64,000 nucleotides of DNA, taken from contig JAHWDD010000003.1 in NCBI GenBank assembly GCA_023897205.1, positions 2,297,665 through 2,361,664 on the forward strand. The letters are read 5' to 3'. The position numbers were made by a program, and so were the translations under genes. The notes under the pieces were generated by a model, which was not told the DNA's origin, searched no databases, and worked only from the letters and a program-made list of their open reading frames with translations. Below are positions 1 to 10,364 of the stretch, one piece after another (within the stretch, counting starts at the first letter, position 1; each line of letters opens with the position of its first letter). The stretch comes from Exophiala sp. HKRS030 (taxonomy: Eukaryota > Ascomycota > Eurotiomycetes > Chaetothyriales > Herpotrichiellaceae).

Positions 1-10
1 GCTGCCAACC

Positions 11-910
11 ATGGCAGACCGATTCCCGTCCATCGAAGACATTGATGCTGGTGCGTTGCAGGGCTCTGCGCTCTTGTTCTTGACGAGATGTCACGTTTAA
101 CAGTCCCCTCCAGGCGAAACTGACGTCCGGCCGGATTCTGCTGCGCAAGGCAGCTTCCTCGATCGCGAACGAGCCCTCCTCGGTGAAGATGCAGACCTCT
201 TCGCCGCTAACGACCGACCCGGAGCCACGACTGTCGAGGATGGTGACGATGATCTCCTAGGCGGTGGCGATGGCGAGTTCACATCCGCTCCGGTGCAGCC
301 TTCAAGCGGAGGAGCGCAGGACGACCTCAATGCTTTCGAGAGTTCTTTCCCTGAAATCGACACCAGAAACGATGTACGTCTTCGCTTTTGACTGGAATGA
401 GTCTGTCATGAAACGAAAGAGGAATGAGTTTACTGACGAGCGCAATACTTTTAGAATGTTGGCCCTGGCGGTACCATCACTGATTCTTCGACCTCTTTCC
501 ACGGAGGCTACACAAATTACACCGCCCCTGCACAAGAAGAGGAGACAGAGCCCATTCGCGAATGGCGAGCAAAGAGGGATGCAGACATAGCTCGCCGAGA
601 CGAAGCGTCGCAGCGTAAGAAGGAGGAAACCGTATCTACGGCACAGAAGGACATTGATTCGTTTTACGAATCCTACAACCGCAAAGTCGACAAGCAGAAG
701 GCACAAGTTGCAAAGGAGGCAGAAGAGTTCCTTGCCAAGCGAGAAGACACAACCGCCGGTGGTACTGCTTGGGAACGAATTGCCAAATTAGTAGATCTAA
801 GCGGAAAGGGCCAACAAGGCGGCGGAGATGGCTCATCCAAGAAGAGAATGAGAGAGTTGCTCCTCAGCCTGAAAGCCGACAAGGATGCGCCAGGTGCTTC
901 GGGCATTTAA
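11..910 (+). CDS. CLC1: Clathrin light chain
   Basis: Three exons (11-50, 114-373, 455-910) give a 251-residue protein. The N-terminus MADRFPSIEDIDAG is typical of fungal clathrin light chains. An acidic, Gly/Asp-rich region follows. From about residue 125 comes a charged alpha-helical stretch (EPIREWRAKRDADIARRDE) matching the heavy-chain-binding segment of the family, and the conserved C-terminal part carries the TAWERIAKLVDLS motif. The introns are 63 and 81 nt with GT-AG ends, and the reading frame closes at TAA 908-910. By family knowledge it regulates the clathrin coat in endocytosis and trans-Golgi traffic. The start lies 11 nt from the window edge; the family-typical N-terminus supports it as the true start. 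The next gene converges on it. Confidence 0.95.
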
Positions 911-1351
911 TTTTAATGCTACAGGCAACTAAAGGTCGACATGGGAGAGCCATTGCTTTGTCTTGCCTTGGACCACGGCTCTCAAGTGCTACGGGCGCAT
1001 AGAGTGATCCGGGCTGTTGGCCTTTTATGGTCACAAAATTATCTGGCACGGTAATTGATTACGACGGAGGTTCGGGCGTGCAGACTGCCAAAACAAAAAC
1101 TGCACTCTATTAGTCGTTCTGGGAAATGGAAATATTGGCGCTGTAGAGTATGATGATTACTGGTTACTTTCATGCAACCTGGAATCAGGTTCGCCAAATA
1201 CACTGAAGACAAGCACTGAAAAATCATTGATATATTACATCACTCATGGCGGCCTTTCCTTGCCTTGTTTCGTGTTCGCCCAAAACGCCCGCCAGTAGAA
1301 AACTCGTTCATCTGAAAATTGTGACCTCCCGTCCACGTTTTCCCTTAGCGC
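911..1351. other. Convergent intergenic region
   Basis: This 441-nt stretch lies between two convergent genes and should hold both 3' untranslated regions. No conserved ORF, RNA gene or repeat was seen. Confidence 0.5.
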
Positions 1352-4300
1352 CTAACGAGTACGCTTCTGTCGACGTCGACGTTGGGCACGGCTTGTGTCC
1401 AATGGGTACTTCGTCTCATGGGGGATTGGTGCTGGTATGGGCCCATGCGGGAGATCAACTTTGACGTCGAGGTCTTCAGGTTGTGGCGCGTCAACACGAT
1501 CCCAGCCATTCGCCTTTATGACCTTTTCGAGCGCCACCCGCATACTTGTGTTGCAAGGTTTGCAGCCTTTGTACTTGGTAAGATTCCCGCTCCAGGAAAT
1601 GTTGTGTCGGAGCCAGAGGTGCGCCCCGTGATATCCCTGTAACTCGGCGACTTGGAAAGCCATCTTCAGGCGTCCGAGAACCATCTCGTCTAGTTTCTCT
1701 ATGACACCCAGAAATACACTCGGGTCGAGGACGCCAGGAAGTGCCGACTTGGTTGTATTCAAGAGGGGCATTCCTTCCACGAGCCTGGTCACATTCAACA
1801 AAAGTTCGGTTTCAGGTGCAACAAATTCAACCGGGTCATGGTCATTCGCGGCCACATCAGGAGCAGCGGGCGGCGGCGGCGGCATAGTGCTACTTGAGGC
1901 AATCGTAGGGAATTCCGACCTGACAATCGAGGTCTTAAAGATGGGCTGTGGTGGTCCATCGATCTGCTTGCCGCTAGCACTCTCTGGGGAGATTTCCTTC
2001 GTGTCGATGGATTCAGAGGATCCATTCACAGCGCGCGGCTGGATGTTCGGTGTACTGACCAGTTCTTGATTGAGTCGACCCTGTGCGGGAGGAGTGGAAG
2101 ATCCGCGACCTAGACTGCTCGACCCGCTAATTTCATTGGCCTTTGCTTGTACCATCTTAAGGAAGTTCGTCGTGTCCTGATGTGCAACCCAACGGCGATC
2201 AGAGTACAGAACGGTCAAGTCGTGCAATTTGACCTCGTTAGATTCGAGGCGCTCCCAAAGGGCGTCAGGCGGCGCCTTTCCAGACTTCAAAAAAGCGTTC
2301 ACCTCCGCGAAGTCACGGTTCAGCTGCGGTCCGAGTTTCGCAATCTCAAGGGCCCGTTCGCGATCTCGTTTTGGGCATTCACATCTCGGTGCAACGTTTT
2401 GCTTGTCCATGCACTTCAAATGCGGGAGGAGTCTCCGTGCAATCTCCCAGTCGCTCTCAACAAGCAAGGAGAGCTCTGTACCACGAAGGAAACTCTGATT
2501 CGAGGTCGAGGTACTAGTCAGTAGGTGGAAGTCATTGATTTTGCGCAAGCGCATCATTTGATTCTCCTTCCCAAACCGTGGTGTTGGTTTGGGTATCGGG
2601 TTCACGTTTCGTACATTTAGCCCTTGAACTCGCCCTTTACACGTATGTGATGGCGAGCATCGGTATTGAGAGCCTTGACAAATGTGCTGAAACGTAGTCC
2701 ACCCTTCTTTGAACTTCTCCATCGTTGCAGGCTCATTGTCGTCGATCAGAGTGCGAGTAATGAATGACTCGAGCATACCGAGGTTGAAACTCGCTTGAGC
2801 ACTGTCCTCCACGCCCAGTCCGAACGTCAGTACAAGACTAGTAACATCGATAGAGACAACTGTGGCTGCTGATTCATCTTCGAGCGCAATTAGATGATAC
2901 ATGAGGTTGTAAAGATTGACCATAGCCTTGGCCAGGAGGATGAAGGTGGAAACCCATTCATCTAATTCAGCTGCGGCTCGAAGTGTGGGGGAGGCTCCCA
3001 GGTCGAGCATCTCACGCCCATACATGCCTATGTCGGCGCGCATTAGATAGCTAAGGCGCTGAGCGATGATAATGGCCGCCATAGCAGGACAAGTGCCTAT
3101 GTGCTTGTATCGTATGACTGCGTCTTCCAAACATTCTGTCGGCGTTGAAGCAGCAACTCGCATATTCCTAAGATACAACTCTTTGGCCTCGTTCCACGGC
3201 CCGGGGCGCATCGTTTGAGAGATGAGACGAGCTGTCACCACTCTGAACACATCCCAGATCCCTTCTTCGACGTGGTTGTAGACGTAATCGAGGACATGGT
3301 TTCGCACCTCATTTCGATCTTTCAATTTGTGCTCGTTGAAGAATGCCTCGAAAGACTCCCAGCTATCCTTGCTCATGTGAGTTCCTGAGAGCAGAGATCC
3401 AACATCGAACATTAAGCTAGAAGCATTTAACTTGGTGATGGCATGCAATGCCGGCATGGAAACATTTTCACCCATATTATTCTTCCGCTTTTCGTCGTGC
3501 GCAGCAACAAATTTTACCATAGAAACTTCAACCTTGGAAATCGCTTGCGTCAACTCTTGGGATGGCTGGTCTTTCAAAACAGACATGAATGACGCCTTGA
3601 GCCCATCAAATATCGACAAGTACTTTTCGGGTTTGTTGTGAGCTGTTGAGATGACTAATTTTGTCAGTCTACCAGAGAGCTCATTGACAGAAGTGATAGT
3701 CCCAGTCTCGCTCAGGAACCCACAAACTATGTGGTCGAACAATAGTGTGTTGATGATATCACCAAGTATGATTTCAGACACTTCTGCACAGGGGGACTTC
3801 AGGAGAGCCTTTGATTTGATCTTCTTCAGCGCTGCTGCGACCTGTGCGGGACTGTCGCTGTCCATCCGCCGCATCGCCTTCACCATTTCCTTCTTGGCAG
3901 CATCTTCAACTTTAACACACTCGAGGCTTGTTCTGATGGCCTCTTGGTTAATATTCAAAGTAGGATCGATGGCCAGTGAAGAAAAATCAGAAGTTTGCAT
4001 CTTGGATCTGAGTTGCAGCATGAGATCAACGTTCTTCAAAGGATCAATTTTCTCATAATCGGCCTTATCATTCACTGCGAAGCCCTTGGCGTCTGGGTTC
4101 GAGAGCACCTCTTCCAATGCGCCGAAGTATTCCTGAAACTCCGGAGTCTTGGGGCCATACATCTCGAGTACCCCTCGAAACTCAGTCATTGCTGCGTGCA
4201 CACCCTTGGGGTCAGAGGCACTGAAAAAAGCCTGGAACACGTTGGAAATTTGACAAAAGCCCTCTGGGCTAGCAAAGTGGATTGCGTTCTGCAGGATGGT

Positions 4301-5263
4301 GGAAGAGCTTGCGTGGCAATCTGAGATGGGAAGGATCAACTTGCGAAAGTCATTGTTCTTCTTCTCGGCGTCCGCCATTTCTGCATTGGCCTGGTCGAGT
4401 TTTGTGCATGCATCGGCAAGCGAGATTTTGCCCGCGTTTACATCATGTCGAATTTGGTCCAGTCTTCCTCGTATTTGTCGGACAATAAATTCATTCTTGC
4501 GTGCAGCCTCGAGAATTGCATTCTTCTTGGGGTCTGACAAGATACCCTCTGGGACGAAACCATCTGATGATGGCGACCTGACTGCGTCAGTCCGTTTAGC
4601 GGGGCTCTTCTTAGTGTAGCCTGAGCGTTTGTCCGGAAGGATGGTCTTTCGTTCCTTCAGGGTCTGTTCATCATCTTCTTTTTTAACACGGATGAGTTCG
4701 ACATCTCTTTGTTTCCGCAGAGCCTTTTGCATTCTCTCTGACCGTTCTGACCTGATTCTGCTCTGGTAGGACTTGATTGTGTCTAACTCCATCCAAGATA
4801 TACCCTTTGTCTTTGCTCGCCTGCAGATCTCGTGTCCAGAGGGGCATGCATTACCAGATGCTTCATGGCGAGCCGTTTCGGGATTTTCGTCTAAGCAGCA
4901 TGAGTATGAGCCGATAAATTTTTGAATGCCCCCGGGGTGGCCCACAAAGAGTGTATCTAAGACCAGGGCATTTTCGTCGAGAAGGGCCCGCTGTGCCTGG
5001 TGCCTGGATGATTTGCGCTCTAGTTCATTTTTCTCTTTCTCAAGTTTGGCTCTTTCTTCGAGCAGTTCGTTGTAAGTCCGAATGTCCTCTTCCGTCCAGC
5101 CATCAACATTGTGTCCATCCGCAGCCTTTGTTGTGGTTTCCGAAGCAGGAGTCTGAATCGATTCCTGAATCGCAGCGCTCAGAACGGAATCGTCTGGCAG
5201 GTACAAGCTTTGGCCTTTTGACTTGGCCATTGCTCTGCTTTGTGCGCGCCTTGTACGACGCAT
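1352..5263 (-). CDS. Large uncharacterised protein, 1303 aa, single exon
   Basis: One uninterrupted 3.9-kb reading frame, far too long to be chance. I do not recognise the family. An alternative start at 5230 (MAKSKGQSLYLPDD) would drop 11 basic residues. Residues about 55-95 are charged and probably coiled coil (ELLEERAKLEKEKNELERK). A Cys/His-rich patch follows at about 120-150 (CCLDENPETARHE, then CPSGHEICRR), then a basic Lys/Arg-rich low-complexity segment. The middle 600 residues are mostly helical with no signal peptide or membrane segment. A second Cys patch (CSPSHTCKG; later CECPKRDRERA) precedes a proline-rich disordered region. A conserved-looking C-terminal block ends in a basic tail SRAQRRRRQKRTR. 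A nuclear or nucleic-acid-associated role is only a guess from composition. Confidence 0.8.
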   Translation of the reverse strand: MRRTRRAQSRAMAKSKGQSLYLPDDSVLSAAIQESIQTPASETTTKAADGHNVDGWTEEDIRTYNELLEERAKLEKEKNELERKSSRHQAQRALLDENALVLDTLFVGHPGGIQKFIGSYSCCLDENPETARHEASGNACPSGHEICRRAKTKGISWMELDTIKSYQSRIRSERSERMQKALRKQRDVELIRVKKEDDEQTLKERKTILPDKRSGYTKKSPAKRTDAVRSPSSDGFVPEGILSDPKKNAILEAARKNEFIVRQIRGRLDQIRHDVNAGKISLADACTKLDQANAEMADAEKKNNDFRKLILPISDCHASSSTILQNAIHFASPEGFCQISNVFQAFFSASDPKGVHAAMTEFRGVLEMYGPKTPEFQEYFGALEEVLSNPDAKGFAVNDKADYEKIDPLKNVDLMLQLRSKMQTSDFSSLAIDPTLNINQEAIRTSLECVKVEDAAKKEMVKAMRRMDSDSPAQVAAALKKIKSKALLKSPCAEVSEIILGDIINTLLFDHIVCGFLSETGTITSVNELSGRLTKLVISTAHNKPEKYLSIFDGLKASFMSVLKDQPSQELTQAISKVEVSMVKFVAAHDEKRKNNMGENVSMPALHAITKLNASSLMFDVGSLLSGTHMSKDSWESFEAFFNEHKLKDRNEVRNHVLDYVYNHVEEGIWDVFRVVTARLISQTMRPGPWNEAKELYLRNMRVAASTPTECLEDAVIRYKHIGTCPAMAAIIIAQRLSYLMRADIGMYGREMLDLGASPTLRAAAELDEWVSTFILLAKAMVNLYNLMYHLIALEDESAATVVSIDVTSLVLTFGLGVEDSAQASFNLGMLESFITRTLIDDNEPATMEKFKEGWTTFQHICQGSQYRCSPSHTCKGRVQGLNVRNVNPIPKPTPRFGKENQMMRLRKINDFHLLTSTSTSNQSFLRGTELSLLVESDWEIARRLLPHLKCMDKQNVAPRCECPKRDRERALEIAKLGPQLNRDFAEVNAFLKSGKAPPDALWERLESNEVKLHDLTVLYSDRRWVAHQDTTNFLKMVQAKANEISGSSSLGRGSSTPPAQGRLNQELVSTPNIQPRAVNGSSESIDTKEISPESASGKQIDGPPQPIFKTSIVRSEFPTIASSSTMPPPPPAAPDVAANDHDPVEFVAPETELLLNVTRLVEGMPLLNTTKSALPGVLDPSVFLGVIEKLDEMVLGRLKMAFQVAELQGYHGAHLWLRHNISWSGNLTKYKGCKPCNTSMRVALEKVIKANGWDRVDAPQPEDLDVKVDLPHGPIPAPIPHETKYPLDTSRAQRRRRQKRTR

Positions 5264-5970
5264 ATAGGTCCCGGCAGGCTAGAACTGCTAAGAAGTTGAA
5301 ATCCTTTCAGATGGAACTGATGCAGTCGAATCCCAGGCCAGATGGTTGATGTAAGGATTCTCGACGCCTACAAGCCTGCCCAGCCGGTGGTTTCACCAAA
5401 ACCCTTCCTATAGTCCGGAATGTTGCATCATTGACTGAAGGCAACAAATAACATGGCTCAAAAGGTGGCGTCTGAACCATCCTCGGGGAAGGTGCCCCAG
5501 ACGCACGGGTTTTCGTCACTCTTTGTTTACGAGCTTTTGATAAATGAGGCGGTGGACGGCGCTAGTCTTGACCACGTTGGGTTTGTAATGTTTCCAGGAT
5601 TCTCTATCGCATGATTTCGCAAAGGCAGTTGACTCTTTGGCGTGATTAGACAGACACTGATTTGGCTAAATTAATTCCTTGCGACAACTCCAGATTGCTG
5701 GTAATATGAACGGCTAACGATCAATCAGTAAGGGTGAAGTGAAGTCTTGCCCTGTCCGGTGAGGTGAACAGCTTGCCCGCCATTTGAATTCTTGGCTCGG
5801 AGCCGGTGTTTCTTTGATCCGACGTGAACCAAAAAATTACTTGCTTCCCAGAAAGGCGAATACAAACTATTTGCTCAAGCAAATCAACAACATCAAGACG
5901 AGGCTTATTGAGGACTCTGACTAATTGCTGTCTTAGCGATAAAGAGAGAACCTGCCTGTGTGTCACAATC
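5264..5970. other. Divergent promoter region
   Basis: This 707-nt stretch separates the uncharacterised 1303-residue gene (minus) from RMT2 (plus) and should hold both promoters. No recognisable operator or RNA gene was seen. Confidence 0.5.
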
Positions 5971-7185
5971 ATGGCAAGCGAGGTCCTGGGTGACCACATC
6001 GCCAAAGTCATCCGGGCTGCCATCGAAAATGACACACCCACCCTGGAGAAGTGTATTGACCAATACTCTTTTTCTGACTGCAAAGTCGTAGATGTCCAAG
6101 ATCCTGAAACTGGATTCTCTCCGTTGCATGCCGTCATTTCATCATGCAGATCATCAGTCAATGGCAATGGTATCAAGAAATCTGATCATGAAGACGCCGC
6201 TTCTTCGACCATCAGATTTCTGCTGGAAAATGGGGCAATTTGGAATCAACTGGACAATAACGACGAAACGCCTGGCTGCTTAGCCTACCGCCTGGGTTTG
6301 TTGAACCTCTATCAACTCATGGTCGATGCAGGCGTGAGAGCGGAAATGATACTAAGCCGACTCGAGGAGTATGAGAGAATGGAGGATGAGGAGGGGGACA
6401 ATGGCGAGGACGGGCAAAAAGAGCCGAAGGAAGAGGAGGAACATGTGCCTGGAAATGATCAATTGGATTCCATGGAAACTGAAGATTCCGTTGTTGAGTT
6501 GGACGGAGCCGAGCAGCAGGATGTCAACACTTCAGCTTATCTATCGTCCACTCTTTCTCTCAGCAGCAACAAGCTTTTAGACGACCAACAGAACGGCGTG
6601 ATGATGGCATGGGAAAGTGGGATCATGAGGCAATCTGCCGATAATCTTCTCACAGCTCCAGAGTTGAGGATTTTGAACATTGGCTTCGGCATGGGTATAA
6701 TTGACTCCCATATCCAAGACAATCCCAACAAGCCAGCGCGCCACTACATTGTCGAAGCTCACCCAGATGTCCTGAAAGATATGGAATCTAAAGGTTGGAT
6801 GAGCAAGACGGGAGTTGAAGTCCACCGAGGGAGATGGCAAGATGTGCTCCCAGAATTGGCGGCTGACGGTGAAACGTTTGATGCAATCTATTTCGACACT
6901 TTTGCCGAATCATATTCCGAATTCCGAGAGTTCTTCACCGAACACGTTATGGCGCTTTTGGATCAGAGTGGGAGGTGGTCATTCTTCAACGGCATGGGCG
7001 CAGACCGTCAAATCAGCTACGATGTTTACCAAAAAGTGGTAGAGATGGACTTATTCGAGGCAGGGTTCGAGGTCGATTGGGAAGATGTTGAACTCCCCAA
7101 GTTCGACCAGGAGTGGGAAGGAGTGCGCCGGAAGTATTGGAACATCGACCATTACCGACTACCCGTTTGCAAGTTTATGGACTGA
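5971..7185 (+). CDS. RMT2: Protein arginine N-methyltransferase 2 (delta-N-methylating)
   Basis: A single exon of 404 residues. The N-terminal third carries ankyrin-like repeats (PLHAVISSC; FLLENGAIWNQLDNNDETPGC), followed by an acidic linker (about 130-180). The C-terminal half is a SAM-dependent methyltransferase: motif I is ILNIGFGMGIIDSHIQ, then IVEAHPDV binding the adenosyl moiety, YFDTFAESYSEFREF near the active site, and FFNGMGADR. Ankyrin repeats joined to this methyltransferase are diagnostic of the fungal/plant RMT2 family, which methylates the delta nitrogen of arginine; in yeast the substrate is ribosomal protein Rpl12. The ORF is open upstream (CTG/ATG-like codons from 5824), but ATG 5971 gives the family-like N-terminus MASEVLGDH. 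Confidence 0.93.
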   Translation: MASEVLGDHIAKVIRAAIENDTPTLEKCIDQYSFSDCKVVDVQDPETGFSPLHAVISSCRSSVNGNGIKKSDHEDAASSTIRFLLENGAIWNQLDNNDETPGCLAYRLGLLNLYQLMVDAGVRAEMILSRLEEYERMEDEEGDNGEDGQKEPKEEEEHVPGNDQLDSMETEDSVVELDGAEQQDVNTSAYLSSTLSLSSNKLLDDQQNGVMMAWESGIMRQSADNLLTAPELRILNIGFGMGIIDSHIQDNPNKPARHYIVEAHPDVLKDMESKGWMSKTGVEVHRGRWQDVLPELAADGETFDAIYFDTFAESYSEFREFFTEHVMALLDQSGRWSFFNGMGADRQISYDVYQKVVEMDLFEAGFEVDWEDVELPKFDQEWEGVRRKYWNIDHYRLPVCKFMD

Positions 7186-7270
7186 GCATGTGGACTACAT
7201 GGGGGCATGCGGGCAAGAAATTTCAGGGAAGCAACCAATTATTTGGCCGATTATCACGATTGTCTAACCA

Positions 7271-9710
7271 TCAGACTTGATCAGCCGCAACCTGTATCTG
7301 CTGCTTCACTTCTCCGTTCCCGATTTGCACAAGTGGAGATTTCCAATCGGCAGATACCCATACATTCGTTGCGCAGAGTATGCGCTCCGGGGTTTCGGAA
7401 CCAATTACAAAATGTTCGCCCTCCTCGGGAGGCCGGACCGGCAAGAGACTGAACGAACATTGTCCAATGTCCTCGGCATTCATGCGTGTCACACCCCACC
7501 TGACCTGACCTTCCTGTGTGTTCTTACTCCCCTCTGGTGGATGACAATATGCAGCGAGGGTCTTTGAATTTCCAAATGTCGAGGGCAAAATCCAACTTAC
7601 TTTCCAAAAGCCAATTCCAATAGCGAAGGTTACCAAAACCAGTAGGATCAGGCTGAAGACAAGTGCCGCCAAGGGTGAGAATCCAAGTTTAGACACCAGC
7701 CTTTTCCCTATGTCGTCCGCATTGTCGAAACTTTGAGGCCAGACTGCATATATGCGTTGCAAGAATAGCGTTTCGGACAGAAATGTGTGTAATAGGACAA
7801 AGTAGGAGATCATGATGATGCTGTACCGCAGCGGAAATTGGAGGAAATACGTGCCTCTTTGCTCGGTCCCGCTCTTTGGCTTGCTGACCCGAAGGCCACG
7901 CCGGTGGGTTGCGAATGATCGAAACTCGAATGCCATGAAGATGCGCGTGAACTGGTTGTTGTACGTCAAGTAAAGAAGGCTGAGTGCCAGATGTGGCAAG
8001 TTAGCAAGAACTGCGCCAGTGATGTACGACACGGCAGGCGTGTTGGCTGCATTATATACCATGAATTGTGCCTCGTCATATGTGTACAACGTTGGTGCTT
8101 TGCCCAAGCCCAGACCCCAAATCGTCCCGAATCCGAATGGTATATCGGCAGCACGGTGGGCTGCTCGAGTCTGATGGTACGACCAGCCGAACAGGCCAAA
8201 AGACAGACCTAAGCCGACCAAACCGCTGCTCATTGATCAGCCAAAAGGCCTGCGATACATTTCTCGTGGGGTGAGTTTGGACTTACAGAAAATTCGCACC
8301 GACCCATGGACCGCTTATTTCCTGGGCTATACGTGCGTTCCGCGAGCCATATGGATGAGGCTTAGCGATTGATACCAGCTTTCTGTCTAGTGCTGGTTCT
8401 CCGAAATGCCTTGCATCGGCCATGCACAAGCCATGTACCGTGGTGTCAGGCTCGTGAAGGAATGAGTCGATTGCATCTCCAATGGTGACCAGTGGCCGTG
8501 CGTGGCTGAAGGATAGTGCGGCCAGCATGGCCACCAGTTTGCCAAAGACACAGACCAGGACCACAATCATGATCGACAAGCTCAAGTTCAATTCACAAGC
8601 GTCGGGGAGGTCCCGCGCCAAACAATGATCGACCACACGTTGATGTACCATCCAGGTCCCGTTCTCGAGCAAGCGAGACGTATCGCATGACGTCGTCGTT
8701 GAATAGGAGGTTTCAGTCTGCTCATAACAAAGCCACGCCCAAGGTTGCTGGTCGCCTACGTAAGACAAGTCTACTTTTCCATTATTCCAGTCAAATCCAG
8801 GTTGCTGGCCCGGGTACTTCACCACGTCACTTGGGAAGTCCTCCGTAGAGCTGTCGATCGACGTTGTAGTCATCAACAGCACATCACCCCAGGTTCGACT
8901 AGACCCGGAAGCGTATGTCTGGATGCACTCCTCTGCGGTCAGCTTCGTCAGTGGTGGTTTCTGCGCGTTCAGGTAATACGCCAGATTAGCCATTTGCGAC
9001 GCACCCGAACTTCCCACCGTTGGGATATCGATATAACTGCGCTTGAGTGCGCGGAAGGTCGAGTTTGGAGGCGCCGAAGATGGTGCATCATTGACCTCGA
9101 CCAGCATTGCCCAGCTAGACCACTCGGCATTCGTTGTGCTGTACACGATGAGCGAGTTGAACATTAGATGGATCGGCAGCGAGCTTGACCAAAGCAGCGC
9201 GAAGACTGCCAGCCGTTGCTTGCTGAGCAGGGCAAAATTCGTAAGAGATAGTGTCCCGACGTTGAGTGTCTTGTTGATTCGATGCGCCCTGTCCAGATCT
9301 TCTCGAGTTGGGGCTGCCAGTCTCTGCATCATGTATGAAGACGTGGCAAACAAGCTTGAGGCCAACACGTTGATGAGCAAATGAACCCAGAAATTGGCCT
9401 CACTGGCTGTCGAGCAATCTCCGTTGAAGAGTGTGACCACAAGTCCATCACCTGTTCTGTGGGACGCTCCCGCCCATATTGCCACAATAAGAGTCACGAC
9501 AAGTATCGAGGCGACGTTGTACAAGCAGAAAGTGTAGCCTGTCTTCAATGAAGGATGAATCTGGGCCCATTGTCTTCGGGCATCCTTGGGGCTTTGGCTT
9601 TTTTTGTTGAGTAACGTATGTCGATAGTCCCAGAATTGTTTGTATGCTCTCGACGGATACGTTATGCCCAAGACAAAATTTCTTTTCACCGATGCAAAAA
9701 TGCTTGCCAT
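7271..9710 (-). CDS. DUF6536-family polytopic membrane protein
   Basis: Two exons (9710-8287 and 8225-7271, intron 61 nt) give 792 residues. The N-terminal block has the hallmark layout of fungal DUF6536 proteins: a first membrane helix, a GDC motif (FNGDCSTASEANFWVH), LLINVLASSLFATSSYMMQ, then the APTREDLDRAH signature. A long extracellular-looking loop with N-glycosylation sequons and several Cys follows. After it come a mid-chain membrane segment and four C-terminal hydrophobic helices, about eight in all, with a cytoplasmic tail. The biochemical function of the family is unknown. It is divergently transcribed from the pepsin-like membrane protein and converges on RMT2. The splice is supported by phase: without it the N-terminal part ends just inside the intron. 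Confidence 0.88.
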
Positions 9711-10364
9711 CGCGTTTGGGAGTTGACAGCACGTTCATCACTCGAGCATCATCTGGGGACTCTGAAAAGGATGTCGGGCATTATGAACCCCGTATGGGGA
9801 GAACCTGCGTCTCCTCGAGGCAGAATCAAGTTATGTCTTTGGAATCGACCCAGGTTAGTGATGAGTTTGGGGGTGGTGTCAGTCCCATGGCTAGATCGTC
9901 GGCGCGTGGACGCTTGTACCTGGCCCCGGAAGCTTCGTTTTGCTTGTATGTTGACAGAGTCGGGCCTGGGTCTGCGTTCTCCATGAAGCCTTGTAGATGG
10001 TCATTGGCCTGAACACTAGGCGAACCCTGCAAGCAAGTTTCAGGTTCACGGGCTGATTGCAAAGGAGGCGGGGGCCGAAACGTCTGCACCGACACTAAAG
10101 CACTGCTTAAAGAGACCCCTGTCCATGCGATGCGTACCTCAGAGTTGTGCTGGAGTTTCAAGGAGAGGTTTCGTCGGACGCAAATGATTCTGCGCTTATC
10201 AAACATTACCGACATGTTCACCATTTTCAATGGTTTTCGGTCCATGCAACGATATAAGCATGCTCAGCGTAGTCCTGACACGCACTATGAAGGTCGCATC
10301 TCCCGGGAAATCAGCAACATTTTAGCTCGACCTGAGCACGACAGACCAACACTCGAATATCTAC
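9711..10364. promoter_or_regulatory. Shared divergent promoter (DUF6536 / pepsin-like)
   Basis: A 654-nt region flanked by the start codons of two surface/membrane protein genes pointing away from each other. Both promoters must lie here. No specific factor site could be assigned by eye. Confidence 0.6.
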
